DNA of 39,631 bases from Candidatus Mediterraneibacter merdipullorum (GCA_019117125.1 DXAL01000034.1:1-39631), one strand, 5' to 3'; positions 25,702 through 35,765 are shown, counted from the first letter of the stretch. Numbers and translations are program-made. The notes: generated by a model from the letters alone, not told the origin.

Positions 25702-27078
25702 TCAGCGGAGCAGGTCTTCCCCGACGTTTACGATATCCCCGGCGCCCATGGTGATGAGCAGGTCCCCGGGTTTGCAGTTTTCTTTTAAGAAAGCCTCTAT
25801 CTGGGCGAAATCCGGGAAGTAATGCGCGTCTGTCCCGAGCCTTCGGACTTCTTCCGCCAGGTCTTTCGAGGAGACGCCCAGGGTGTCGGTCTCCCGCGCC
25901 GCGTAGATTTCTGCCAGCACCAGGTGGTCGGCGTGGGAGAGGGACTCTGCGAACTCGTGGAAGAAGGCTTTCGTGCGGGTGTAGGTGTGGGGCTGGAATA
26001 CGCACCACACGCTGTTGTGGGGATAGTGCTTCGCCGCTTTTAAGGTGGCGGTAATCTCCGTCGGGTGGTGGGCGTAGTCGTCCACGATGGTGACGCCGTC
26101 CATCTCGCCTTTGTATTCAAATCTCCGGTCTGTCCCTGAGAAGGCAAGGAGTCCTTTCTTTATCACATCCATGGGGATGTCCAGCAGCTCTGCCGTTGCG
26201 ATGGCGGACAGGGCGTTGGATACATTGTGGTCTCCGGTGACGGAGAGGACGATGCGCCCGGCAGGCTCCCCGCGGCGGATGAGGTCGAAGGAGACGTGCC
26301 CGTTCTCGTCGTATGCGGTGTCTGCCGCGCTGTAGTCGGAGCCGGGGACGTTCCCGTAGGTGACGACCCGGCATGGAAGCCCTTCATAGATTTCCCCGCA
26401 GTCCGCAATCTCTCCGTTGATGACCAGGATGCCGTCCTCCGGCAGGAGCGCGGCGAACTGGCGGAAGGAGTGGCGGATGTCCTCCAGGTCTTTGAAGAAG
26501 TCCAGATGGTCTTCCTCGATGTTCAGGATGATGCCTATCTTCGGGAAGAAGTGGAGGAAGCTGTTGGTGTATTCGCATGCCTCGGTGATGAAGGTGCCCG
26601 AGCTTCCCACCCGGATGTTGCCGCCGATGGCTTTGAGGATGCCGCCCACGGAGATGGTCGGGTCCAGGTCCGCCTCCAGCAGGATGTGGGATATCATGGA
26701 CGTGGTGGTTGTCTTCCCGTGGGTTCCGGAAACCGCGATGGGCGTGTCGTAGTTTTTCATGAGCTGCCCCAGGAGCTCTGCCCGTGTGAGCATCGGTATC
26801 TTCTTTGCCACCGCTTCCATGAGTTCGGGGTTCGCCCTGTTGATGGCCGCCGTGTACACGACGCAGTCAATGTCGTCCGTGATGTTCTCCGCTTTCTGCC
26901 CGTAGGCAATATGCGCGCCTTCGCTGACGAGCTTTTTCGTCAGGGCGGATTCTTTTGAATCGGAGCCGGATACGGTGAAGCCTTCTTCCAGCAGTATCTC
27001 GGCGAGCCCGCTCATGCTGATGCCGCCGATGCCGATGAAATGGATGTGGATAGGTTTCTGGAAATCAATCTTATACAT
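25702..27078 (-). CDS. murC: UDP-N-acetylmuramate--L-alanine ligase
   Basis: 458 residues from ATG 27078 (MYKIDFQKPIHIHFIGIGGI); upstream residues in the longer frame are not conserved in style. It adds L-alanine to UDP-MurNAc in the cytoplasmic phase of peptidoglycan synthesis. Seen motifs are the UDP-binding GIGGISMSGLAE, the ATP P-loop VSGTHGKTTTTSMI, TEACEY and the catalytic DDYAHHPTEI. It is transcribed from its own promoter and ends in its own terminator, so it is separate from the dnaD operon. Confidence 0.95.
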   Translation of the reverse strand: MYKIDFQKPIHIHFIGIGGISMSGLAEILLEEGFTVSGSDSKESALTKKLVSEGAHIAYGQKAENITDDIDCVVYTAAINRANPELMEAVAKKIPMLTRAELLGQLMKNYDTPIAVSGTHGKTTTTSMISHILLEADLDPTISVGGILKAIGGNIRVGSSGTFITEACEYTNSFLHFFPKIGIILNIEEDHLDFFKDLEDIRHSFRQFAALLPEDGILVINGEIADCGEIYEGLPCRVVTYGNVPGSDYSAADTAYDENGHVSFDLIRRGEPAGRIVLSVTGDHNVSNALSAIATAELLDIPMDVIKKGLLAFSGTDRRFEYKGEMDGVTIVDDYAHHPTEITATLKAAKHYPHNSVWCVFQPHTYTRTKAFFHEFAESLSHADHLVLAEIYAARETDTLGVSSKDLAEEVRRLGTDAHYFPDFAQIEAFLKENCKPGDLLITMGAGDIVNVGEDLLR

Positions 27079-27152
27079 AACAGACCTTCCCCTTCTCTTT
27101 TTTCTTTCAAAAACAGTCAGTAAAACAGTCATAAAATCTTTCAGCCTAATAT

Positions 27153-27181
27153 ATTATAACTATATATGGAAAAAATGAAAA
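27153..27181 (-). promoter_or_regulatory. Probable murC promoter (minus strand)
   Basis: On the minus strand TTTTCA (27181-27176) and TATAAT (27158-27153) are 17 bp apart. The -10 is perfect, the -35 is weak. Start of transcription would be about 70 bases before murC. Confidence 0.55.
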
Positions 27182-27246
27182 GCAGTTCTTTTTGTGTGAA
27201 ATCAACAAAAAGTTGAAAAAAAACAAGAAAAAATTGTAAATAATTA

Positions 27247-27274
27247 TTTTCTATCTATAAATATATGGTATAAT
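27247..27274 (+). promoter_or_regulatory. Probable glgC promoter
   Basis: A perfect TATAAT (27269-27274) lies 32 bases before glgC in an AT-rich divergent spacer. The best -35 at the right distance is only TTTTCT (27247-27252), so an activator or another sigma factor may contribute. Confidence 0.5.
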
Positions 27275-27305
27275 AAACGCATATAACCAGAAACGAGGTG
27301 ACGCA

Positions 27306-28580
27306 ATGTTTAAAAAGGAAATGATTGCCATGCTGCTGGCGGGCGGACAGGGCAGTCGACTCGGTGTCCTGACGGCAAAAGTCGCGAAACCGGCGGTGGC
27401 TTTCGGCGGGAAGTACAGAATCATCGATTTCCCACTGAGCAACTGTATCAATTCGGGGATTGATACGGTTGGAGTACTGACACAGTATCAGCCGCTCCGT
27501 CTGAACACCCATATCGGTATCGGTATCCCCTGGGACCTGGACCGCAACGTGGGAGGAGTCTCCATCCTGCCGCCGTACGAGAAGAGTTCCAACAGCGAGT
27601 GGTATACCGGAACGGCGAACGCAATCTATCAGAATCTGAATTATATGGAGACGTATAATCCAGATTATGTGCTCATCCTGTCAGGGGATCATATTTATAA
27701 GATGGATTATGAAGTGATGCTTGAGTTCCACAAGGCGAACAAGGCGGACGTGACGATTGCCGCGATGCCGGTTCCCATCGAGGAGGCGAGCCGCTTCGGC
27801 ATCGTTGTCACGGACAGCGAGAGCCGCATCAAAGAGTTTGAGGAGAAGCCGGAGAAGCCCAGCAGCAATCTGGCATCCATGGGCATTTACATTTTCAGCT
27901 GGCCCGTCCTGCGGGACGCGCTCATCCGGCTGAAAGACCAGCCGAACTGCGATTTCGGCAAACATATCATCCCGTACTGCCATGAGAAGGGAGACAGGCT
28001 CTTTGCCTATGAGTACAACGGCTACTGGAAGGACGTGGGCACGCTGAGCTCCTACTGGGAAGCGAACATGGAGCTTATCGATATCATCCCGGAGTTCAAT
28101 CTCTATGAGGAATTCTGGAAGATATACACGAACAGCGCCAATATCCCGCCTCAGTACATCTCGTCGGAAGGCGTGGTGGACCGGTGCATCATCAGCAACG
28201 GCTCCGAGATATACGGGGAGGTCCACAGCTCGGTGCTGGGCGGCAGCGTGACGGTCGGCAGGGGCAGCGTGGTGCGCGACTCCATCATCATGCAGGGCGT
28301 GAAGATTGGCGATAACTGCGTGATAGAGAGGGCCATCATCGCGGAAGATACCGTCATCGGCGACAATACGGTCATCGGTGTGGGGAGCGACGCCCCGAAC
28401 AAATACAAGCCGAACATCTACAGCGGAGGGCTGGCGACCATCGGAGAGAATTCGGTCATCCCGTCCGGTGTACAGATTGGAAAGAACACTGCCATCAGCG
28501 GTGTCACGACGGAGGAAGATTATCCGAACGGCGTGCTGGAAAGCGGTGAAACCCTGATAAAGGCAGGTGACAGAGTATGA
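27306..28580 (+). CDS. glgC: Glucose-1-phosphate adenylyltransferase, catalytic subunit
   Basis: 424 residues, ribosome-binding site gaggtg. It makes ADP-glucose from ATP and glucose 1-phosphate, the committed step in glycogen synthesis. The nucleotidyltransferase site [20 protein letters not shown] and [14 protein letters not shown] are intact, as is [10 protein letters not shown]. The C-terminal third is a left-handed beta-helix ([20 protein letters not shown]). Its stop overlaps the glgD start by four bases; in Firmicutes GlgC and GlgD form a mixed complex. Confidence 0.94.
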   Translation: MFKKEMIAMLLAGGQGSRLGVLTAKVAKPAVAFGGKYRIIDFPLSNCINSGIDTVGVLTQYQPLRLNTHIGIGIPWDLDRNVGGVSILPPYEKSSNSEWYTGTANAIYQNLNYMETYNPDYVLILSGDHIYKMDYEVMLEFHKANKADVTIAAMPVPIEEASRFGIVVTDSESRIKEFEEKPEKPSSNLASMGIYIFSWPVLRDALIRLKDQPNCDFGKHIIPYCHEKGDRLFAYEYNGYWKDVGTLSSYWEANMELIDIIPEFNLYEEFWKIYTNSANIPPQYISSEGVVDRCIISNGSEIYGEVHSSVLGGSVTVGRGSVVRDSIIMQGVKIGDNCVIERAIIAEDTVIGDNTVIGVGSDAPNKYKPNIYSGGLATIGENSVIPSGVQIGKNTAISGVTTEEDYPNGVLESGETLIKAGDRV

Positions 28581-29695
28581 GAGCAGTAGGTATCATTTTA
28601 GCAGGCGGCAACAGCAGGAGGATGCATGAACTGACCGCGAAGCGCGCCGTGGCGGCGATGCCGGTGGCGGGCAGCTACCGCGCCATTGATTTTGCGCTCA
28701 GCAACATGACGAATTCGCATATCCAGAAAGTCGCAGTGCTGACACAGTATAATTCCAGGTCTCTGAACGAACATCTGAACTCGTCCAAGTGGTGGGATTT
28801 CGGGAGGAAGCAGGGCGGACTCTATGTATTCACGCCGACCATCACAGCGGACAACGGGTACTGGTACAGAGGGACCGCGGATGCCATCTATCAGAATCTT
28901 GATTTCCTGAGAAAGTGCCATGAGCCCTATGTCATCATCACTTCGGCGGATGCGGTGTACAAGCTGGATTACAACAAGGTGCTGGAGTACCACATCGCGA
29001 AAAAGGCGGATATCACAGTTGTCTGCAAGGAACTGGGACCGAAAGAGGACGCGACCAGGTTCGGCACCATCCGCATGAATGAGAGCGCGCGGATTGAGGA
29101 GTTTGAGGAGAAGCCCATGGTGGCGCATTCCCAGACGGTCTCCACCGGCATCTACATCATGCGCAGGAGACAGCTCATCGACCTTGTAGAGCACAGTGCA
29201 GAAGAGGACAGATTTGATTTTGTGACCGATATCCTTATCCGGTACAAGAACCTGAAGAAGATATACGGTTATAAAATAAACAGCTACTGGAGTAACATCT
29301 CGACGGTGGAATCTTACTATCAGACGAATATGGATTTCCTGAAGCCGGAAGTGCGGAATTACTTTTTCCGCGAGCTCCCGAGCGTCTTCTCCAAGGTCAG
29401 CGACCAGCCGCCGGCAAAATACAACCCCGGCGCGGTGGTGAAGAACAGCCTTGTGGGGAGCGGCAGCATCGTCAACGGGACGATTGAGAATTCCGTCATC
29501 TTCAAGAAGGTGTTTGTGGGGAACAACTGCGTGATAAGAAATTCCATCATTCTGAACGATGTATACCTCGGGGACAATACTTACATCGAGAACTGTATTG
29601 TCGAGAGCCGCGATACAATTCGGGCGAACACGAGGCACGTCGGTGAAAACGGTGTGAAAGTCGTAGTTGAAAAAAATGAACGATATGCATTATGA
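28577..29695 (+). CDS. glgD: Glucose-1-phosphate adenylyltransferase regulatory subunit GlgD
   Basis: 372 residues, start ATG 28577 overlapping glgC. It has the same fold as GlgC but an altered active site: [20 protein letters not shown] instead of GQGSRL...AKPAV, and [10 protein letters not shown] instead of [10 protein letters not shown]. This is the pattern of GlgD, a regulatory partner with little catalysis of its own. A beta-helix C-terminus ([16 protein letters not shown]) is present. No other glg genes are in the window. Confidence 0.92.
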   Translation: MRAVGIILAGGNSRRMHELTAKRAVAAMPVAGSYRAIDFALSNMTNSHIQKVAVLTQYNSRSLNEHLNSSKWWDFGRKQGGLYVFTPTITADNGYWYRGTADAIYQNLDFLRKCHEPYVIITSADAVYKLDYNKVLEYHIAKKADITVVCKELGPKEDATRFGTIRMNESARIEEFEEKPMVAHSQTVSTGIYIMRRRQLIDLVEHSAEEDRFDFVTDILIRYKNLKKIYGYKINSYWSNISTVESYYQTNMDFLKPEVRNYFFRELPSVFSKVSDQPPAKYNPGAVVKNSLVGSGSIVNGTIENSVIFKKVFVGNNCVIRNSIILNDVYLGDNTYIENCIVESRDTIRANTRHVGENGVKVVVEKNERYAL

Positions 29696-29816
29696 CCTTG
29701 TATGGGAATAAGAACTGCAGGGCTGCAATAAAAGGAATGGGACTGAACATTTGAGACTTGACATATATTCTGACAGGCCCGCGAGTAATGCAACAGAGAA
29801 AGGAGACCTGGAAAAT

Positions 29817-30107
29817 ATGCAGATCACAGATGTACGCGTACGAAAAGTGGCGAAAGAGGGAAAATTAAAGGCGGTGGTATCTATCACCATGGACAATGAG
29901 TTTGTCGTCCATGACATCAAAGTGATAGAAGGCGAGAAGGGACTTTTTATCGCGATGCCGAGCAAGAAGTCTCTGGACGGCGAATACCGCGATATCGCTC
30001 ATCCGATTAATTCGGGAACAAGGGAGAGGATACAGTCGACAATCCTCAGCAGATATGAAGAAGCCCTGGATGAGGAAGATGAGCCGATCGCTGTCGACGA
30101 AATGTAA
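29817..30107 (+). CDS. spoVG: SpoVG family regulator
   Basis: 96 residues from ATG 29817 ([20 protein letters not shown]) after aaaggagacc; an in-frame TTG at 29751 gives an unlike extension. Conserved segments [19 protein letters not shown] and [21 protein letters not shown] are complete. SpoVG is a small nucleic-acid-binding regulator affecting sporulation, envelope and division functions in Firmicutes. It lies 121 bases after glgD; I could not find a convincing sigma-H promoter. Confidence 0.93.
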   Translation: MQITDVRVRKVAKEGKLKAVVSITMDNEFVVHDIKVIEGEKGLFIAMPSKKSLDGEYRDIAHPINSGTRERIQSTILSRYEEALDEEDEPIAVDEM

Positions 30108-30140
30108 AAGTATACCGGGGAAATTGAATATGGAAAAGGT

Positions 30141-30180
30141 CAGGCTGCCGCGTCAGGATGATGCGGCAGCCTGATTCTGT
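30141..30180. terminator. Terminator between spoVG and the leftward remnant genes
   Basis: CAGGCTGCCGC (30141-30151) is perfectly complementary to GCGGCAGCCTG (30163-30173). On the plus strand attctgt follows and on the minus strand ccttttcc follows, so it can act for both converging units. Confidence 0.75.
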
Positions 30181-30193
30181 CTGTGGAGCTCTT

Positions 30194-30319
30194 TCAGGTC
30201 ATCAATCGCCATCTCAACGTCCAGCGTAAGGAAGGACAGTCGAGTCCGCCCTTATGGGCGAGTTCAAACAGTCGTCCCTGAATGTCGCAGAGCTGCCGCT
30301 TATCCGTTGTCATATTCAT
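30194..30319 (-). pseudogene. Remnant of the small partner gene of a DUF3990 module
   Basis: ATG 30319 overlaps the stop of the DUF3990-like gene (ATGA). The start MNMTTDKRQLCDIQGRLFEL continues AHKGGLDCPS, resembling the small (~80-residue) proteins that accompany DUF3990 genes in gut Firmicutes. After that the frame shifts to an unrelated-looking end at 30194; a second frame reads on as SFLTLDVEMAIDDLKELHRQ. It looks like a deleted and frameshifted copy. Recognition is from memory of the family pattern. Confidence 0.5.
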
Positions 30320-30836
30320 GTCAGGTCACCTGCCTTTACGATTTCGTCAAAGAACTGTCCCTCCCGGCGGTAGCGGCGGCAGATGTCATCTGCCAGAGCG
30401 ATGCCTCTGGAGCGGTTCTCGGTGCTGAGCTGCTTCCATTTGTCGCGGTCATCATCGGAGAGCAGGGTTTCGCCGGTAATTGTGATTTGCCGGCATGCAC
30501 GCTCCGTGAGGGCGACATACTGTCTGCCGAGGTTTAAAGCCGACAGGCTGTGTATCAGAGCCTTGTCCGTAATCTCTCCGTTAAAAAAACGGTCAAGGAC
30601 GACGAACATCCTGTCATTTGCTATGCATCCGATGAGAATGTCGCAGCCATTGCTCATGGAAGCGTATTTCATATAGACCGGCGTACCTTTTGCAACGTCC
30701 AGTTTTCCCCGGTTGTAAGCCACCAGCATCGCCCAGTCCAGGTCGGGTTCCATATCCCGGATTTGGAACCGTGATAGAGGGTGACGACCTCATCGCTCTT
30801 GATGATATTAGGGTTTGTGTATTCTGGATTCTTCAT
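30316..30836 (-). pseudogene. DUF3990-family gene with internal deletion and frameshift
   Basis: Start ATG 30836 (after gggaggagctt) gives MKNPEYTNPNIIKSDEVVTL then YHGSKSGI, the expected N-terminus. About base 30760 the match jumps, in another frame, to DLDWAMLVAYNRGKLD, then CDILIGCIANDRMFVVLDRF and LGRQYVALTERACRQI, the C-terminal half. The part between (normally several dozen residues) is missing and the frame is off (521 bases in all). DUF3990 proteins have an ADP-ribosyltransferase-like YHGS motif as I recall; the active fold cannot form here. Confidence 0.65.
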
Positions 30837-30886
30837 AAGCTCCTCCCGGAAAATATAGGAATCAACATTATTATACCATGGTCTTT

Positions 30887-31582
30887 TTAAAGTTCATATA
30901 TCATCTGCTTCCCGCTTTTTGGATGGGTGAATTCCAATCGGTATGCGCAGAGTCTGAGGGCTCCTGCTTTTTTTGGGGACTCCTGCGCGCCGTATTTTCG
31001 GTCTCCGGCAAGGGGGCATCCCAGATGCGCCATCTGGACGCGTATCTGGTGGTGGCGTCCGGTATCCAGCCGGATGTGCACCAGCGATGTGACCGGCTCC
31101 GTGTCCCGGCAGATTTCCTCCACCCGGTAGTGGAGCCTTGCATGCTTCGCTCCGGGTGTGTTTTTGCCGCAGACGCGGGAGGTGTTGGTCCGCCCGTCTT
31201 TTACCAGATAGTCTTCCAGAGTGCCTTCGGGCGGGTTCGGGATGCCGCAGACGACGGCGCGGTAATATTTGCCGAATCCGGATGTGTTCAGCTGCCGGTT
31301 CAGGTCCTTCGCAGCGGCGGGCGTCTTCGCAAATACGAGCAGACCTTCCACCGGCTGGTCGAGGCGGTGGATGACGGCGAGGTAGGGCGCGGACGGATGT
31401 TCTATGCTGCCGGACGCTGCGTGCTCCTGCCTGTGTCCGGCGGCGCCAAGATGGTTTTTCAGAAGGCTTACCATGTCCTGCTCGCTGACGCGGGCGGTCT
31501 GCGTCGGGATGCCTGCCGGTTTGCGGCAGACGATGATGTGTGCGTCTTCATATAAAATAAGAGAATCAATATCCGGTTTCAT
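30887..31582 (-). CDS. RluA-family pseudouridine synthase
   Basis: 231 residues from ATG 31582 (MKPDIDSLILYEDAHIIVCR), chosen because the upstream frame is Arg/Pro-rich shadow sequence. The catalytic motif HRLDQPVEGLLVFAKT contains the conserved Asp (usually HRLDxxTSGLL; here VEG replaces the usual TSG-type residues). RLDTGRHHQIRVQMAHLGCPLAGD is the second hallmark. It isomerises uridine in rRNA or tRNA; the target cannot be told. It lacks an S4 domain, and is on the short side for the family. Confidence 0.87.
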   Translation of the reverse strand: MKPDIDSLILYEDAHIIVCRKPAGIPTQTARVSEQDMVSLLKNHLGAAGHRQEHAASGSIEHPSAPYLAVIHRLDQPVEGLLVFAKTPAAAKDLNRQLNTSGFGKYYRAVVCGIPNPPEGTLEDYLVKDGRTNTSRVCGKNTPGAKHARLHYRVEEICRDTEPVTSLVHIRLDTGRHHQIRVQMAHLGCPLAGDRKYGAQESPKKAGALRLCAYRLEFTHPKSGKQMIYEL

Positions 31583-31816
31583 GGGCGGTCCCTTTCTCTG
31601 ACGGTTTTCCGGTGCGTTCTTCGGTAGATTCCCGGTGCGTTCTTCGGTAGATTTCCGGCGTGCTTTCTTGACTTTTCCGCATCCGGAAGCTAAACTGATT
31701 ATCATATAAAAGGATGGCGCGGTCAAGGTTTTGGCGGCAAAATCCGCACGAAAACACGAATCAGACATGACAGAGACAGATTGTGCCGCCCGGCAGGGCG
31801 GCGGGACGGAGATTGT

Positions 31817-33124
31817 ATGATAAACAATGACTGGGAACGATTCGGAGATGAAATCCGAAGGACGATACAGGACGCGGTGGACAGCCGGGATTTCAGCCGG
31901 CTGAACCAGACGGTTTCCGATACCATCGGGAAAGCGATGGACAGTGTATCCCGCGGGATGAAAAACGGCGGCTGGTACCGGGAGGAGAAAGCTCCGACCG
32001 GAGCGGCGGGCGTGAATATGGAGAGTGTGTTCGGCAGCTCCGCCAGGCGGCGCCCGGGCGGACGGTATGCAGACGGGCGGCAGGCGGACGGGCAGTCCGG
32101 TCCTCAGGCAGACAGCCGGGGCGGCGCTGCCGGTGACGCGGCAGAGCGTCCGGCAGGGAAGATGCTTTACCTGAAAGGGACGTCGACCTGGGTCGGCGGG
32201 CTGTGCCTTGCAGCTACCGGGTACGTCTTTGCGGCAGGCTTTCTGGTGCTGCTCCTTTTTCTGGCATTCGGCGCAGCGGCAGACGGCTGGACTGCCGGGC
32301 TGAAAGTGGGGATGGGAGCCTTCGGGCTGGCGACGCTCCTTTTTCTTGGGATGGGGGTCACCGGGACCCATATGGCGCGTATGGTCGGGCGCTTCCGGGA
32401 GTATGTCCGGATACTGAAAGACCGGGAATACTGCGATGTGAAAGAACTTTCGCAGAAGACCGGCAGGTCAGCAAAGGCGCTCGTGAAAGACCTTCGGAAG
32501 ATGATAGGGAAGGGATGGTTCCTCCAGGGACACCTGGACGAGCAGGGCACCTGTCTGATGACGAGCGAGGAAGCCTATGAGCAGTACACCCGGCTGATGG
32601 ACCGGATGGAGCAGGAGAAGGCGGAGCGCGAGGCTGCGGCAGAGCAGCGCAGGAAAGAGTACGAAGGGCTCTCCCCGGAGCTGCAGAACATCGTCCGGGC
32701 GGGAGATGAGTATGTAAAGAAGATACGCGAGGCAAATGACGCGATTCCGGGAGAGGAGATATCGGCGAAGATATCCCGCATGGAAATGCTTGTGGACCGC
32801 ATCTTTGACCGGGTGGAAGACCATCCGGAGTCGGTCGGGGATATCCGGAAACTGATGGAGTACTACCTCCCCATCACCATCAAGCTGCTGGACGCCTATG
32901 AAGAACTGGACGCCCAGCCGGTGCAGGGAGAGAACATCCTCTCTTCCAAAAAGGAGATTGAAGAGACGATAGACACGTTGAATGTCGCATTTGAAAAGCT
33001 GCTGGACGACCTGTTCCAGGAGACGGCGTGGGACCTGTCCTCAGACATCTCGGTGCTCGAGACGATGCTTGCCCAGGAAGGGCTCACAGAGGACGGGCTG
33101 AAGAATCCGGGCGGCAAAGCGTAA
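31817..33124 (+). CDS. xpaC: XpaC-family membrane protein
   Basis: 435 residues from ATG 31817 (MINNDWERFGDEIRRTIQDA). An amphipathic N-terminal part and a Gly/Arg-rich linker lead to two membrane helices (about residues 123-149 and 158-178). A cytoplasmic helical region follows with CDVKELSQKTGRSAKALVKDLRKMI (given in part), as in the family annotated as 5-bromo-4-chloroindolyl phosphate hydrolysis (XpaC, PF10112). The biochemical role is not established. It is paired with telA, as in many Firmicutes. The 3' end carries a 22-base tandem repeat holding the stop. Confidence 0.78.
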   Translation: MINNDWERFGDEIRRTIQDAVDSRDFSRLNQTVSDTIGKAMDSVSRGMKNGGWYREEKAPTGAAGVNMESVFGSSARRRPGGRYADGRQADGQSGPQADSRGGAAGDAAERPAGKMLYLKGTSTWVGGLCLAATGYVFAAGFLVLLLFLAFGAAADGWTAGLKVGMGAFGLATLLFLGMGVTGTHMARMVGRFREYVRILKDREYCDVKELSQKTGRSAKALVKDLRKMIGKGWFLQGHLDEQGTCLMTSEEAYEQYTRLMDRMEQEKAEREAAAEQRRKEYEGLSPELQNIVRAGDEYVKKIREANDAIPGEEISAKISRMEMLVDRIFDRVEDHPESVGDIRKLMEYYLPITIKLLDAYEELDAQPVQGENILSSKKEIEETIDTLNVAFEKLLDDLFQETAWDLSSDISVLETMLAQEGLTEDGLKNPGGKA

Positions 33125-33172
33125 GAAAGCGGGCGGCAAAGCATAAGAACCTGGGCGGCAAGCCGCAGGAGA
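33104..33172 (+). repeat. 22-base tandem repeat carrying the xpaC stop codon
   Basis: The unit gggcggcaaagcgtaagaaa recurs with small changes three times across the end of xpaC. TAA occurs at 33122-33124 (the real stop) and 22 bases later at 33144-33146, so in a different frame. Last copy is decayed (gggcggcaagccgcagg). Confidence 0.8.
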
Positions 33173-33194
33173 GAGAAAAAGGAGGCAAAAAAAC

Positions 33195-34337
33195 ATGAGC
33201 AATGGATTTCGGGATGCGGGCACAGCGCCCACACTGACACTGGACCCCTTCGGGGCGCAGGCGGAGAAACAGGCGCCGGCAGAGGCGGAGAAAGCAGAGC
33301 CGGCTCTGGATGAAGAGGTTCTGACCGAGGAAGAACGCCGGATGGTGGACGCGTTCGCACAGCAGATTGACCTGACGGACTCTGCGCTGGTCCTCCAGTA
33401 CGGCGCGGGAACCCAGAAGAAGATGGCGGATTTCTCAGAAGACGCGCTGGATAATGTGCGCTCCAAAGACCTTGGGGAAGTGGGAGAGCTGTTGAGCGGC
33501 GTTGTCAAAGAGCTGAAAGGATTTGACGACGAAGAGGAGAAAGGCGGCATCTTCGGCATTTTCAAAAAGGCTTCCGGCAAGATTGAATCCATGAAAGCCA
33601 GGTATGCAAAGGCGGAAGCCAATGTCAATGAAATCGTGAAAGCCCTGGAGAAGCACCAGGTCCAGCTGATGAAGGACAGCGCGCTCCTGGACAAGATGTA
33701 TGAACTGAACCTGACGTATTTTAAGGAACTGTCCATGTACATCCTCGCAGGAAAGAAGAAGCTGGCGGAAGTGAAAGAGACCCGGCTTCCGGAACTGCTG
33801 GCCAGGGCGAAGGCGTCCGGGCTCCCGGAGGATGCCCAGGCGGCGAAGGACCTGGATGCGATGTGCAGCCGGTTTGAGAAGAAGATACACGACCTGGAGC
33901 TGACCCGGATGATATCCATCCAGACCGCGCCCCAGATCAGGCTCGTGCAGAACAACGACACCCAGATGGTGGAGAAGATACAGTCTACCATCGTCAATAC
34001 CATCCCCCTCTGGAAGAGCCAGATGGTGCTCGCCCTGGGCGTGGAGCATTCTGCCCAGGCAGCGGCAGCCCAGAGGGAAGTCACGGATATGACGAACCAG
34101 CTCCTTCAGAAGAATGCGGAGAAGCTGAAGATGGCGACGGTGGAGACGGCGCGGGAATCCGAGCGGGGCATCGTGGATATGGAGACGCTGAAGGCGACCA
34201 ATGAATCCCTCATCTCCACCCTGGATGAAGTGATGCAGATACAGAAAGAAGGCAGGCAGAAGCGCGCGGAGGCGGAGCAGGGCTTAAGGAGCATGGAGCA
34301 GGAGCTTAAGGCGAAGCTGCTGGAGATACAGGGTTGA
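33195..34337 (+). CDS. telA: TelA-family toxic anion resistance protein
   Basis: 380 residues, ribosome-binding site ggaggc. The protein is almost all helical: VDAFAQQIDLTDSALVLQYG, FGIFKKASGKIESMKARYAK and the C-terminal IVNTIPLWKSQMVLALGVEH and LISTLDEVMQIQKEG segments identify the TelA/KlaA family (PF05816). It is linked to tellurite and other envelope stresses, mechanism unclear. It lies 70 bases after xpaC and probably in the same transcript. The 3' end holds a 17-base repeat with a second stop. Confidence 0.88.
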   Translation: MSNGFRDAGTAPTLTLDPFGAQAEKQAPAEAEKAEPALDEEVLTEEERRMVDAFAQQIDLTDSALVLQYGAGTQKKMADFSEDALDNVRSKDLGEVGELLSGVVKELKGFDDEEEKGGIFGIFKKASGKIESMKARYAKAEANVNEIVKALEKHQVQLMKDSALLDKMYELNLTYFKELSMYILAGKKKLAEVKETRLPELLARAKASGLPEDAQAAKDLDAMCSRFEKKIHDLELTRMISIQTAPQIRLVQNNDTQMVEKIQSTIVNTIPLWKSQMVLALGVEHSAQAAAAQREVTDMTNQLLQKNAEKLKMATVETARESERGIVDMETLKATNESLISTLDEVMQIQKEGRQKRAEAEQGLRSMEQELKAKLLEIQG

Positions 34338-34365
34338 CGAGAGCGCAGGGTTGACAGGAGCAGGA
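34328..34365 (+). repeat. 17-base tandem repeat carrying the telA stop codon
   Basis: cagggttgacgagagcg is followed by cagggttgacaggagcag. TGA at 34335-34337 ends telA and recurs 17 bases on at 34352-34354 in another frame. Same style as the repeats after jetA and xpaC. Confidence 0.75.
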
Positions 34366-34380
34366 AGGAGGATGTCAGAG

Positions 34381-35695
34381 ATGGCGAAGATATTTAATAC
34401 AACAGCTGTCTGCGTCCCGGAAGAACATTATATGGTGAATCTGGAAAGCCGTCTGGAAGAGATAAAACAACTGATAGACGACGGGAAATATTTTACGGTC
34501 AACCGGGCGAGACAGTACGGGAAAACAACAACTCTGATGGCTCTGTGCCGGTATCTGCAGGATGAGTATCGTGTGGTCTATATTGATTTTCAGATATTCG
34601 GAAGCGCTGATTTCAGTACAGAGTATGAGTTCGCTTCTTCCTTTGCAAATGTCTTTTGTGAGGCTTTTGGACTGAATGGAGATGTCCGGGGCAGTGCGCT
34701 TTCGCAGGCTCTGGATGCTCTGGGGACAGACGGCAGCAGCGGCAGATTTTAAAGTGGATATGAGTTTTTCCAAAAATGATATTGCCGGTATGCTGAAAGA
34801 GTATGAGGAAGATTATCATACGGGCATGGATATCGAGATGATGGCGGGTCTTCTTTACGATTATACGTCGGGCTATCCGTTTCTCGTATCACGCTTGTGC
34901 CAGCTGATGGATGAAGATGTGGGAAAAGGCGGCAGGAAGAGGGAAGCATGGACAAAAGACGGATTTTATGAAGCTGTCAGGATGCTCCTGACAGAAAAAA
35001 ATACGCTGTTTGAATCTCTGTTCGGGAAGCTCCACGATTATCCGGAACTCAACACGATGCTTTGGACACTGCTGTTTACAGGCAGGAGTTTTGCGTACAG
35101 TGCAGACGGCAGCGTGACGGATATTGCTGCAATGTTCGGATTCATCAAAAATCAGAACGGAACGGTGGCTGTTTCAAACCGGATTTTTGAAACCCGGCTC
35201 TATAATTACTACCTGTCAGTAGATGAGATGCAGAACACAGAGATATATAAGGCTTCGCTGAATGATAAGAATCAGTTTGTCGTAAACGGACATCTGGATA
35301 TGCGGCGGATACTCGAACGGTTTGTGATGCATTTTCATGAGATTTACGGAGACTGCGGGGAGCGGTTCCTTGAGGAAGAGGGGAGACAGTATTTCCTCCT
35401 CTATCTCAGACCAATCATCAACGGCGTGGGGAATTATTACATCGAGTCGAGGACACGCAGCCTGAAACGGACAGATGTCATTGTGGATTACCGCGGGGAG
35501 CAATACATCATTGAGATGAAGATATGGCACGGCGAGGAATATAACCGGCGGGGCGAAAAGCAGCTGCTGGGATATCTTGAGGATTATCATCTGGATACCG
35601 GGTATCTGCTCAGTTTTAATTTTAACAAAGATAAAAAAACAGGAATCCGCGAGATTGTCCTTCAGGACAGGAAGATCATCGAAGCTGTGGTCTGA
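34381..35695 (+). pseudogene. AAA-ATPase/PD-(D/E)XK nuclease-like gene with internal deletion
   Basis: ATG 34381 (after aaggagg) starts MAKIFNTTAVCVPEEHYMVN and includes the P-loop RARQYGKTTTLMALCRYLQ. After LDALGTD (about 34730) the frame changes and resumes as AAADFKVDMSFSKNDIAGML, which in this family lies over 100 residues further on, past the Walker B region. The remainder is intact to 35695, with a PD-(D/E)XK-like domain (RTDVIVDYRGEQYIIEMKIW). So a deletion with frameshift removed the ATPase core. The family (AAA-ATPase_like plus DUF1703-type nuclease) is common and multi-copy in Lachnospiraceae. Confidence 0.8.
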
Positions 35696-35765
35696 CCGGG
35701 ACACGTGTCTGAAAGCGGGCGCTGTGCGGGCGGCACGAATGAGCGTGCTGCAGGCGGCATATGGG

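Noticed and set aside
29732-29770. Sigma-H promoter before spoVG
   Set aside because: AGGAAT is present but no GAAT-like -10 lies at the required distance.
30889-31600. Long plus-strand frames opposite the pseudouridine synthase
   Set aside because: Shadows of the minus-strand gene, which has clear family motifs; the plus-strand proteins look like nothing known.
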